From: Gari tellinella
Taxonomy: Eukaryota > Mollusca > Bivalvia > Cardiida > Psammobiidae
Reading direction: 5' to 3'
DNA length: 64,000 bases
Assembly: GCA_922989275.2 (NCBI GenBank)
Contig: OV277864.1
Coordinates: 53,567,550-53,631,549, forward strand
Every line of letters begins with the position of its first letter. Within the stretch, counting starts at the first letter, position 1. The notes beneath the pieces were generated by a model. The model ran no database searches and was not told the DNA's origin. It saw nothing but the letters and a program-made list of their open reading frames with translations. Shown in pieces: positions 55,010-64,000 of the stretch. A program made the position numbers and the translations under genes.

Positions 55010-55915
55010 AATTGTCACAAAATGGTTTGAAGTTTGTTTTTTTATTATACACGATAAGAAACTACTTTCGTATCCCTTGCACTGTTATTTCAGCATTTAT
55101 TGTTCTGTTTCAAGTCATTAAACCGTAATCAATCATATAAATGATAGTATCAACAATAATTGCTCTGCCAGCGATTTTGACAATCTATCATAATCTAAAC
55201 ATACGTTCTGTGGCAATATTTTCGATGAGTCAATTAAAATGCGATGAACTTTCAGCCATTGTTTAGTTTCAGATTGTATCAATTTCCTCATTTTTTAATA
55301 TTTACAAGTAAATAACCAGTACCATGGCAGCATACGTGATAATCTAGTTTATTTTACCTCCTAGTAAATCCTAGACATCTTATTGGTTACCGAGGTCACG
55401 AGAAGACCCCAAAATAACCGTATTGGGTTAGTAAGATGCCCCAAATTCATATGAGGCATTTACGAGAGTTAATTCCTTTGCTTGAAGCCGTATGGATTCT
55501 CCAAATTATGAAAATCATTTGTGTTATTTCCAACAAAAGTTTTTAAAGTGCATACAGATATTTGATATCGGCCTGAAATTCTCAACATGCGTAGGTGTTA
55601 TTATGATAAAAAAACAAAAGGAAAAATTGTAAAACGCTTTTGAGTAATAAAATTAGGTGCTTATCTTTTCTTTACTACTAAAGGTAGGTATTTCATAATA
55701 TTTTGTTATTTCACAATTTGTGCTGTCCTTGAAACAATCGGACATTCGTTCAGACTTCTAATACATGTACCTTAAACGTGTTAAAAAAGAGTATACTTAT
55801 TGGGTAAATGATTAAAATACGGATATTTAACAGAAACTTATACAAAAAGATTTGTGCAGAAGATAATAGATTTGATATACTGTTTAGAAATGGTGTGAGA
55901 CGGCCAATTTTGTAG
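55010..55915. other. No feature seen
   Basis: AT-rich sequence without supported genes or repeats. Confidence 0.4.
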
Positions 55916-55920
55916 TTGTA

Positions 55921-56166
55921 CAGTGGAGAATGTGTTATTCTTTCTCAATAAACGCGTTTACGCTAAAACTATTATTTGCAGTGCAAACAGTTTGGAGCCA
56001 GATCAGACGCCGGTTATACCGGCGTCTGGTCGGGCTCCAAACTGTTTGCCACCAAGATAAAGATGAAATATCAGAATTGTCCAAAAGTTGTTCTTTTCTA
56101 CGTTTTAGCGCTTTGCGTTTGCGTACGTTTGCGTTTAAACGGGAAAGAATAACAGATTATCCACTG
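55921..56166. mobile_element. 246-bp TA-flanked MITE, CAGTGGAGAATCTG family, intact
   Basis: TA at 55919-55920 and 56167-56168; ends CAGTGGAGAATGTGTTATTC and GATTATCCACTG. The hairpin GGAGCCAGATCAGACGCCGG, TTATA, CCGGCGTCTGGTCGGGCTCC has kept a near-perfect stem despite changes in its loop. Confidence 0.93.
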
Positions 56167-56384
56167 TATCTAAGAAAGAGTAACGTCTGCTCAACACCAT
56201 GCTATCTTGCCTGTAAATGCTTGATATTAGGAAGTCGCCTCTTAAGATTTCAGTGATAATGTACTGTTTAGATATGTACAATATTGCTTATTATTTTTAT
56301 TGTATTTGCTAAGGTCTAACGTCCTTTCTAGGTACTGCTGAAGTTCTAAGAAATACACTAACAGTTGCGTTTAGTTTAAGAGCA

Positions 56385-56402
56385 CCCCCCCCCCCCCCCC
56401 CC
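56385..56402 (+). repeat. Poly-C run (18)
   Basis: Eighteen C in a row; length is likely uncertain. Confidence 0.9.
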
Positions 56403-56768
56403 ACTTAAACTATAATCGCAATGTTGCTGACACCGATAACATTACATGAATTGGTAGCATAAACTAAGTTATTTTCGTGATAGAACGGGTACATTACGCT
56501 TAAGTTAAGAACATCTGTTTCGGAGTAATTGTTTGCAATAAGTCATTGATAGGCACATGATGGCTGTAAAAAAGACCTGAGCTAAGAACCTACTTTGCCG
56601 CAAGCGCGTTGACGTTTTGATTCTGGTTAGTAGTACTAAAACGTATTCAAAACTACAACTGACCAGCTTACCAATAGTTTCAGTATTTTGTGGCATTTAT
56701 AGAATGTCAGTCACAAATAAAAAGGGATCTCACTGATGCATAACATTAGGGTAAATATGTTTTCAACT

Positions 56769-56846
56769 GAATAAGTGCCATCAAATCTATTGATCATGTC
56801 GATTCAAGATCATATTAATGCAATGCTCCTCAGACTGATTATGTAG
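56769..56846 (+). repeat. Dispersed short repeat, copy 2
   Basis: Partner of 52987-53062; see the motifs given there. Confidence 0.55.
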
Positions 56847-57246
56847 GATAACCTTGCTCGACGCAGAAGCGGTACATATTACAATTATAGAATGTTTATG
56901 TCAATAATACACAAATCACCAGTAACTAGCGTTTAGCATTTTAAGAAAGATACTACATAGTGGTGATAAAAGTGTGTTTATCTTTATGCTTAATACGGAA
57001 CTGAAATTGTCTTCATGCAATTGCAGGGTAAACGAGTTTAAAACATAGCTACAACGGGGTTCTGGGTTAATTGTGTCCAGCATTTAGCATTAACCAGGTT
57101 TTCGTATATTCTGCACTGGTTGGTCGCCTTACTGTATTTTTACTGTATACACCCTAACAACACCCAACGGATTTGATGACAGCTATCAACAATCAATCAC
57201 TTTCATAGATTTACGTGACATAATATATTTCTTTACAACACTACAA

Positions 57247-57415
57247 ATGGCTGATTTGCAAAAGCAATTTAGCAACATCCGACTATTTGTAATACCATCA
57301 AACCCCCTTAAAACCTCAAGTACGGCCATAGCCAGTCAAAAACAGAACACGCGCTGGGAACGCGATAACGTACAGTGCATTTTTAATAGAAAATGTAAGA
57401 AGCAAACGCGTGCAG
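57247..57415 (+). CDS. Possible 5' coding exon, unknown protein
   Basis: An ATG in a reasonable context (CTACAAATGGCTG) opens a 56-codon frame beginning MADLQKQFSNIRLFVIPSNP and ending in a basic run (FNRKCKKQTRA). It is followed at 57416 by a good donor-like site (GTGCAG-GTAACTG). Read through, the frame stops after GNCRF at 57432. No domain is recognised, no downstream exon is evident in this window, and the upstream sequence shows no clear promoter. A chance frame is the main alternative. Confidence 0.2.
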
Positions 57416-57537
57416 GTAACTGTCGTTTTTAATTTAACGTGAAAGCTTTTAAACAATTATTTATGTGTGTGTGACCCTTTACACTTCACATCGCTCTAAT
57501 ACTCGTTAGTGGTGTTCATGCATCATTGACATACACT

Positions 57538-57685
57538 GGGTCCAAGGTTATAAAGCATTTAAGCTGAGTCTGAGTGTGTTCTCAAGCATTTGATTGGTCA
57601 GATTTGAGCCTAGGCTCAAATCTGACCAATCAAATGCTTGCGAACGACTTTAGACTCAACTGAAAAGCTTTATAACCTTGGACCC
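57538..57685. repeat. 148-bp foldback palindrome
   Basis: GGGTCCAAGGTTATAAAGCA, TTTGATTGGTCAGATTTGAG and GCC are mirrored around CCTAGG; the inner 28 bases of each arm pair perfectly and the outer parts pair with small bulges. A piece similar to one arm (TCAAGGTTATAAAGCTTTTG) occurs inside the tandem array at about 26938-26958. Confidence 0.85.
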
Positions 57686-57752
57686 TGGTGTCCTTTACTT
57701 GTTTGTTGTTGAGTCAACCCCTATTGTGGAATGTTCGACAGCACTACCATTG

Positions 57753-58100
57753 TGTAAATGGTTTGAATCCAGATAAGAGGCTGGGCACAACTATTTGGCA
57801 ATTATACAGCTTAGATACTTAACATTGTTAATAACAGTCGTTGCATGTTTTTCGACAGCCTTTCACGGTATTATTAACAGGCCGTAGGCAAAAGAAGCTG
57901 CTAAATAATGAGTTTGTAAACCTTTTACAATGTCCTGCTGTTAGATAAGCACTAAACAGAAGACATCAACTTGTCTGTGTACAATGCACTCTCTATACAA
58001 CGCCCCACCCCCTGCACAACGAGTACTTCCTTACAACAATACTTGCTTATCGATCCATGTTCTGACAATACTTTTTAAACACTTTATACGTTCAAGTTGT
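57753..58100. mobile_element. Remnants: half hairpin and CAGTGTTCCC-family left part
   Basis: GGTTTGAATCCAGATAAGAG at about 57762 is one eroded arm. GCACTCTCTATACAACGCCC and AGTACTTCCTTACAACAATA near 57985-58045 match the left subterminal part of the CAGTGTTCCC family. Ends are not preserved. Confidence 0.45.
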
Positions 58101-58366
58101 TCTAAAATGCAACACTGATCAGTCAGTTAGATGTGTTACAGCATGCGTTAATTGCTGCAATAAAATATCATGTTTTGTTTCTGCAATCACTTGACAAGTT
58201 TAATGCCGCTTCTCCAGTCGCTACAGCGACAGTTAAACAAAAAACTCTGAGTGGATCAAAGACAATTAATTTAGTTTTATTGCTTAAGTGTAGCTGGTTG
58301 AAATCACTTGGTGACACGAGCTATTCCCTGCCTGACAACAACTCAAATCATATAAAGCAGTGTTAA

Positions 58367-58575
58367 CCCTTTCAATCTAAATGACGCCTTATGGCGCGTT
58401 TGCAAACAGTTTTGGTCCTAATCATGCGCCACGTTACGTGGCGTCTGATCAGGACCTAACCTGTGTGGCACTGCCTTCGATATTTATTAAGTCATTCTAC
58501 CAAAGATCTTACTTTGAAACTATAGTGTAGAAACGAACATTGAAGCAGACGACAATAAGGCTATAAACAGGTAAA
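58367..58575 (+). mobile_element. CCCTTTCAATCT-type TTAA element with full hairpin
   Basis: TTAA at 58363-58366, CCCTTTCAATCTAAATGACG; hairpin at 58400-58472 (GCAAACAGTTTTGGTCCTAA, CATGCGCCACGTTACGTGGC, GTCTGATCAGGACC), then GCAGACGACAATAAGGCT. The right TTAA has been lost or mutated. Confidence 0.7.
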
Positions 58576-58599
58576 AATCCCCCGAATTATTTGACCATG

Positions 58600-59850
58600 C
58601 AATACCTTATCTACAGTATCAAATTATTATACATTTCTAAAATATGTATGCCTTGACTGCATAAGAAACGATAGACAAGGACATCTTACAAACTATTCCT
58701 AATAACTCACATTTTCTCATCAACATCAATAAAACTAATTTTATATGATAACCACACCAAAACCTGAAAACAGCGAAAGTTTAAGTTGGTATTTGTAAAG
58801 CTTATAAAACAGATGTTAGCCTTATGCCGGACACGTTAGATGTTATTCTTTCAAAATGAAATTGATTGTTGTAAAGATTATTTTGATGTTAATAAACAGT
58901 TTTGAGAAAATTTTGACGATGATTTACTAAGCGTCTGCTCAGGCTTTATAGTGTTTGATTATTTCCTTAGGTGTAATAAGATACATCAAATGTGTACAAT
59001 TTCTTTGCTAAGGAGTGTCATTTTGGGAGGTAAGTTTCTTGTGAACCGAATTTAAAAACAGGTTAAACCCATTAAATATATAACGCCGTCTTGTTCACGT
59101 TAATAAAATACATTTTTACGACCAAACATCTCTAAATTATGCCTGCCAAATCATTTGTTTTAGTCATAACTGTCAGATTAAGAATTTAAATATTCAAACA
59201 CTCGTAAGTAGTGTTTATTTAACATCAATAAAAGCTTTCGAGACGAACATCTGACAACCGAGTGTCATTTGCCCACGTCTTTAAATATCAAGGAGTAATA
59301 AAGCTCGTATAAATGAGGATACTTTTAATTTGGTTTCGTTTTCAAATAAATTGCCTGTCAATACGTGGAAAATATTACCTGTGGGTGTATCCATCTTCTT
59401 AAGCATGTGATAGAAACTGACAGTGCTATCTTGTTTCATCAGCAAACACTGAAATATTTTTTAAATCCTACAACAAAATCAGCAGATTATTCTTTTTTCC
59501 TTTTTGACTAGTGTTATGCTAGCATTTCAAACGCGCTCTCATTTTTAACGACCACTTTACATTAGTTAATGAGTATGGATCTATTCAACCGGTGCCTGTG
59601 TCGTAGGCTTGTGCATTCATCTGTTAAAAATCAGAATCCTTTGATTTTAGCTTGATGTTTGATGTTGATAAAAGCTCCGCGGAAAGTTTCAACAATATAT
59701 TTTTGTCTACTCAAACTTGCTCAAGAATCAACCGGCTTTAAACACAGAACTATCTATGAACTGCATCAATTAAATTTTAGGCTCTTCACATTTGCAGATG
59801 CGGCATATATGGTGAAGGTGTTGTATTAGCACAAAACATGTATATCTGTA
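58600..59850. other. No supported gene
   Basis: AT-rich. A hairpin remnant occurs at about 58925-58955 (AAGCGTCTGCTCAGGCTTTA). Confidence 0.4.
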
Positions 59851-59855
59851 ATATG

Positions 59856-60070
59856 CAGTGCTCCCACCCTACAACAGCCCTCCGAACAACATTTATTGAA
59901 GATGTTCCCGAAATATTACATTTATGTCTAACTGCTGCAGTATCGCCTACTTAGGATTGTTGCTTGCCACGTGAGTTTTGGACATTAGCGCATACGAAAC
60001 GTAAACACGAGTGACAAAAAGTTTAAACCCTGATAGACGTTACATTAGGCGTTATTGGTTCAAATGATTG
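59856..60070 (+). mobile_element. CAGTGTTCCC-family MITE, left two thirds
   Basis: CAGTGCTCCCACCCTACAAC, GCCCTCCGAACAACA, GCAGTATCGCCTACTTAGG, CACGAGTGACAAAAAGTTTA and AACCCTGATAGACGTTAC; then unique sequence. The right third is missing. Confidence 0.6.
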
Positions 60071-60773
60071 CGAGTGAAATGTGAAAGTATTAAACCTCAC
60101 TCCCTTATACAACTGTTACATGGTGGATTAATGATTTTTTATGCATATATAATTATTTGTTTCGCTTCTTTAGTTACTGGACATAATAAGTGTTACTTAG
60201 GTGCGGCAGAACTGTGTTTAGAGGGTATACACTATAAACATTCAAGTCCTTACATGGCTGAGTACTTAACACATAGCATATGCATGTACCAGTATATTGG
60301 CCATATAAGAAAGTTTTGGTTTAAGGAAATGTACGCTGAATCATGTTTCTATTTTTCTTTAGTAGCCGTGACGTTAATAAAGCGTGTTTCGAATAACCAC
60401 TCAAGTTGTGACATTAATTTTACCTGAAACGATGCTAATGCAATAATGTCAATACGTGTCTGTTTCTGTCGTGACTGCGCATTTTAAGTTTACTGGCATC
60501 TTGAATGAACTACAACTTGACATTCAATTTATTGGAGTCAAATGCCTCTCGGTGTAAATAAGGTGTTTATAAGCAGGACTCATGTTTACCTTAAACTGAA
60601 CACTAATTGAATAATGCGCATAGTTTAGGTTGTTTGAGTCTCATCTTGTAAAACATCTAATTACAGTGTTTTTTGGTTTTGTAATGAGTACAACTAAACG
60701 TCTATAAATGCACAACTGTCACTTTCAAAACAGACCCTATTACGACAGCTATCATGAAACCAAAATAATTGTA

Positions 60774-61133
60774 CAGGGCTGCCTCTGTACAACGGCCCTC
60801 CGAACAACGATTCCCTCCTTGCCACTGTTTCCAAAACAAGACCCTTTTGTGTAACTTTTTAACTACTGCGATATCGTCTGCTTCAAATTATCGTCTGCCG
60901 TTTTTCTAAAAATTATGTATTGGACGTTTGACGGAAGAAACATAAAGACGAGTGACAAACAGTTTGAAGCAATATCAGACAAAGCTTTACTCGGCGTCTG
61001 ATTTGGGTTCAAACTGTTTGCAAACATAAGCAAAGTCTAAGGGTATTAATATTCCCTCCTTATAACAACTCCTTCCGAACTGCACACGCAATTTCTGTCT
61101 CCAATCGGCTGATGTTGTTGAGAGAAGGCACTG
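60774..61133 (+). mobile_element. 360-bp TA-flanked MITE, CAGTGTTCCC family
   Basis: TA at 60772-60773, CAGGGCTGCCTCTGTACAAC; right end GTTGAGAGAAGGCACTG and TA at 61134-61135. The hairpin at 60957-61020 has a decayed left arm (GCAATATCAGACAAAGC) and an intact right arm (CTCGGCGTCTGATTTGGGTT). Confidence 0.85.
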
Positions 61134-61135
61134 TA

Positions 61136-61381
61136 CAGTGAAGAATCTGTTATATTTTCCCGTTTAAACGCAAACGTACGCAAACGCAAAGCGCTAAAAC
61201 GTAGAAAAGAAAAACTTTTGGACAATTCTGATATTTCATGTTTATCTTGGTGGCAAACAGTTTGGAGCCTGATCAGACGCCGGGTTACCCGGCGTCTGAT
61301 CTTGCTCCAAACTGTATGCACTGCAAATAATAGTTTTAGCGTAAACGCGTTTATTGGGAAAGAATAACAGATTCTCCACTG
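61136..61381 (-). mobile_element. 246-bp TA-flanked MITE, CAGTGGAGAATCTG family, intact, abutting
   Basis: The left end CAGTGAAGAATCTGTTATAT begins directly after the TA at 61134-61135 that also closes the previous MITE; the right end AACAGATTCTCCACTG is followed by TA at 61382-61383. The hairpin GGAGCCTGATCAGACGCCGG and its mirror is near perfect. Orientation is opposite to 41201-41446. Confidence 0.93.
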
Positions 61382-61621
61382 TATAGGGTTACCTTGGAAA
61401 TGGCTTAACCTGTTGGAACATAGGGCGATTCGCAGTTTCAGTACAAGATAACATTATTTACTTTGGTTTATCTTGACTTGAAAGTGTGTAACGTATTAAT
61501 TCAAAAGCAAACGTTGTGTTTTATGTTTCAATCACAGACAAAGCTAGTGTAGCAATCTCATGATCCTATATAATTCATGACGTCAAACAGTTATGATGAC
61601 AAGCCTGTCACAATTTGTTAA

Positions 61622-61858
61622 CTCTTTCATGATCAAATGTATGGTGAGATTTTAGCCCTCTATCGCCATTACGTTATCTGCTTCACTATTAGTTTCTGCA
61701 ATATCGATTCAAAGGTAGATTTATGGCAAAATAACTGACGTAATAATACATTAAGTGGCAAACAGTTTTGATCTGATCAGACGCCGTGTAGCGCGGCGTT
61801 TGATAACGATCAAAACTGTTTGCAAATACGCTTTACGATGTCATTAATAGTGAAACGG
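61622..61858 (+). mobile_element. TTAA-flanked element with full hairpin and double left end
   Basis: TTAA at 61618-61621, CTCTTTCATGATCAAATG; a second start-like TTTTAGCCCTCTATCGCC follows at 61653. The hairpin at 61757-61818 (GGCAAACAGTTTTGATCTG, ATCAGACGCCGTG, mirror) leads to TTTGCAAATACGC and TAGTGAAACGG with TTAA at 61859-61862. Confidence 0.75.
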
Positions 61859-61869
61859 TTAAAACATCC

Positions 61870-64000
61870 ACTTCACAGTTTTCTTTCTTAAAGCGGTTTG
61901 TATGCACTGTTAAATTACGAGATGAGTCTGAACCTTTTCCTGGGGAACATTGATCTTATTTTTAAGCCGACATAATCGTTTAGTTGAGGGCGGTTAGCCT
62001 TTTAAGATGTCTGCCTGTCTTTTTGAAATGATACAATTTCCGAAAAATAATTTAAGATGGCGTTATATATAATAGTTAAAAAAAACTCATTTTCGGTGAT
62101 GCATATGATGATAAAATACTATTTTTGCGAGAAAAAATGGGTATTCGTACCGGACGGGACTTTTTTGTCTGATGCATAGTTTACAGCATACACCATTTTC
62201 ATAGGTAGGTTGCACTTTGTTACATCCGGTTTCATTTCAGTTTCTCAGAATATAAGCATGAATTGTTCATGGAAGTATGGTTTTATAATAAATTATAAAG
62301 AATTCAAGATCAAATAAATTTTTAAAAAATACCCCAAAATGTGAAATAATGAGAAAAATTTGATTTTTTAATAAAATTGTCTATACTCGTTTTTAGAAGA
62401 TCCGGGACCCTGTGTTTTTATTTGCTATTTCACCAAAAACTTTATATTTGCAAGGCTTAAAACAAATAAACAACAAAAAATTTGGTTATCAATTTGTTAT
62501 AATTCATAGGGCAATTTTCACTGTGCCTTAATCTCCCATTATAAAAAGTGTGTTGGGTAAATTCTACTCCTATCCATTTAAATCGCACTTTTTTTTCTTG
62601 ACCACACATTATTTTTAGGTACCTTCACACTATGGTATACAAATTGGGACTTTCTTGAACAAATATTTGTATAAATAAAGATTGAATAAACGTAGTACCA
62701 AAAAGTAAAAGTGTTTATGAAGTTTCAATTTTAGGTGGGTAGTCTTGAAAAATCTCAAGTGGTGAAAAAATTCCGGTAACCCCCCCCCCCCCCCCCCTTT
62801 TTCCCCAGTTTTGTCATTTACTATCTTCATGCAAAGTTTGAAGAATTTGGTAATTACTTTACAAATGTGCCCCTCCCCTCTAAATAAACTAAGGCGTGCG
62901 TCACTCAGTTATTAGATATATTTCAATAAACGCTTTCTCTAAAGTTTCATGACCAGTGTAGTAAAAATGAAATCTAAAACAACCATGATAGTTAAGTCTC
63001 CTAAAGGCGAAATTTTACTAAAAGGGATAATTTATACCCATTTCGTAATTTATAAGTGAAGTTCGTCCTTTTTCCAATACTACACTCGTCCCTGGTAACT
63101 ACTCGAAAACTGTTATCATTCTATCTGACATATACAAGTACTATTTTCAAACAAGACATGTTAACACAATCAAGACCATCATCTTTATACTTAAACAGAC
63201 ATTCTTTTTATGTGTTCTTAAAATGATATATCATGTATCCCGACATATATCGGTGTTATATAGATATCTTTGATAACAAACATCGTCTGGAAAAAAATAC
63301 ATTAAAATGTAATTTATAACCCAGCAGTCATTTGCTATCATATTTCAAATACGGGGGAGAAAACCGTTTTGATAAGAAACATCAGAGTGTTTTGATGCTA
63401 ATTATGACAAATGCTCTATAGTGTTTTACTTATGACATTGTAAGTATTGTGAATGATACATTTGTTTTAAGTAGACCTTTCCATTCAACAAATAGCATTT
63501 TGCATATTTATAAAGACAGTCGCTTCCCTGCATACGTGTATCTAACATGCCCCAATAAGGATCTGAAGTAAATAGTCCTTGTATTTGTTCCTATTAGTCT
63601 AGCATATCCACATTTCTTATATATGTCACGTAGCGTCATATATTCAGCGAGCTAGTAGACGTGTAGTCTACGACGTAACCCAGATTATTTCTTACAAATA
63701 CAATCTAAAATGTTGCTGAAGGAGGGGTATGCATTAACGTTACCTTTGGCACTTGTTGGACATGTCCAGCCGCATTTTACTTATAACGAAACAGTTCCAA
63801 CAAACTGATATGCAGGCATTGAAACAAATGACGATGATTTGGCGGATATGCTGATGTTCGTCAATCATCGAAGATATATATTTTTCCCATCGTAGATTCT
63901 AATGATGACCGGGTCATCGATGAAATCCTAATATTATCAACGAACTTTCGGAGTTACCCTTGGCTGTTCCGAAACAAAGATTCTCACTTGATACAAAGTA
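61870..64000. other. No supported gene; poly-C run at 62780-62797
   Basis: AT-rich sequence with an 18-base C run. No dispersed hairpin, MITE end or credible open frame is visible in the last 2.1 kb, in contrast to the preceding 20 kb. Confidence 0.4.

Noticed and set aside
60068..60427. 119-codon frame as a gene
   Set aside because: AT-rich, no ATG in a good context at the start, no domain or splice evidence; it follows directly after a MITE fragment.
61046..61321. Arginine-rich frames such as those at 41261-41449, 55930-56256 and 61046-61321 as a conserved protein family
   Set aside because: All three are translations of the 246-bp TA MITE in the same or opposite strand. Their similarity reflects transposon identity rather than protein conservation.
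1..64000. CRISPR array, bacterial operons, rRNA or tRNA genes
   Set aside because: Composition, repeat style and lack of long frames indicate a eukaryotic genome. I found no tRNA-like B box with a matching A box and no rRNA-like conserved stretch. The regular arrays have ~164- or ~120-base units without spacers.

Overview
This is a eukaryotic, AT-rich, repeat-dense window with no complete gene that I can recognise. The longest open frame is 144 codons, and nearly all open frames are chance products of repeats. Palindromic repeats keep several frames open by chance, so frame length is a poor guide to coding here. The best coding candidates are exon fragments: a C2H2 zinc-finger exon with two upstream exon candidates on the minus strand (28091 down to 27259), a broken inverted copy of the first of these exons at 24197-24272, and two weak candidates (871-1146 and 57247-57415). 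The repeats resemble those of bivalve genomes: a dispersed element that opens with a short stem (ACAAGAGCTGTC type) and ends in a GACGCCG-rich tail, tandem ~164-bp units carrying AAGGTCAAGGTCA, and 3' tails ending GCGCTATATAAAT. A heterodont bivalve such as Dreissena is my best guess; this is inference from repeat style, not from a marker gene.

The window is mainly a museum of small non-autonomous DNA transposons. Two target-site classes are visible. TA-flanked elements begin CAGT and end ACTG, as pogo/Tigger and other Tc1/mariner-like elements do: a ~206-bp family (CAGTAAAACCTCGC), a 246-bp family (CAGTGGAGAATCTG), a ~290-360-bp family (CAGTGTTCCCTCTC), a 556-bp element (CAGTGGTAAATACGC) and a CAGTGAAACCCC element. 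TTAA-flanked elements begin CCC or CTCATT, as piggyBac-like MITEs do: CCCTTTCCCCAATAG, CCCATTTxTxTG, CTCATTATCCCC and CCCTTTCA types. No transposase frame for any of them is present.

The most striking pattern is a ~60-bp near-perfect hairpin, outer stem CAAACAGTTTGGATCC and inner stem CTGATCAGACGCCG. It recurs roughly 35-40 times and sits in the interior of several otherwise unrelated families of both target-site classes. Many copies have lost exactly one arm. Other families carry a different but similarly placed central palindrome (for example GCAGAATGCGCC).

Layout: 1-7 kb holds a weak exon candidate, a minisatellite and the first MITEs. 7-17 kb holds TTAA/TA MITEs and an unusual block of ~8-12-bp GCGATC/GCGCTC units at 14.7-15.7 kb. 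17.5-18 kb and 40.2-40.8 kb are inverted copies of one element. Inside this pair lie two tandem arrays, at 26.4-27.3 kb and, inverted, at 38.6-39.8 kb. 24.2-28.1 kb contains the inverted exon pair and the zinc-finger exon. 29-36 kb and 41-43 kb hold dense MITEs, including nested insertions. 43-50 kb is mostly featureless except for foldback palindromes and an array of three hairpins. 50-55 kb is the densest cluster of the CAGTGTTCCC family. 55-62 kb has further MITEs, including two that abut at a shared TA. 62-64 kb is featureless.
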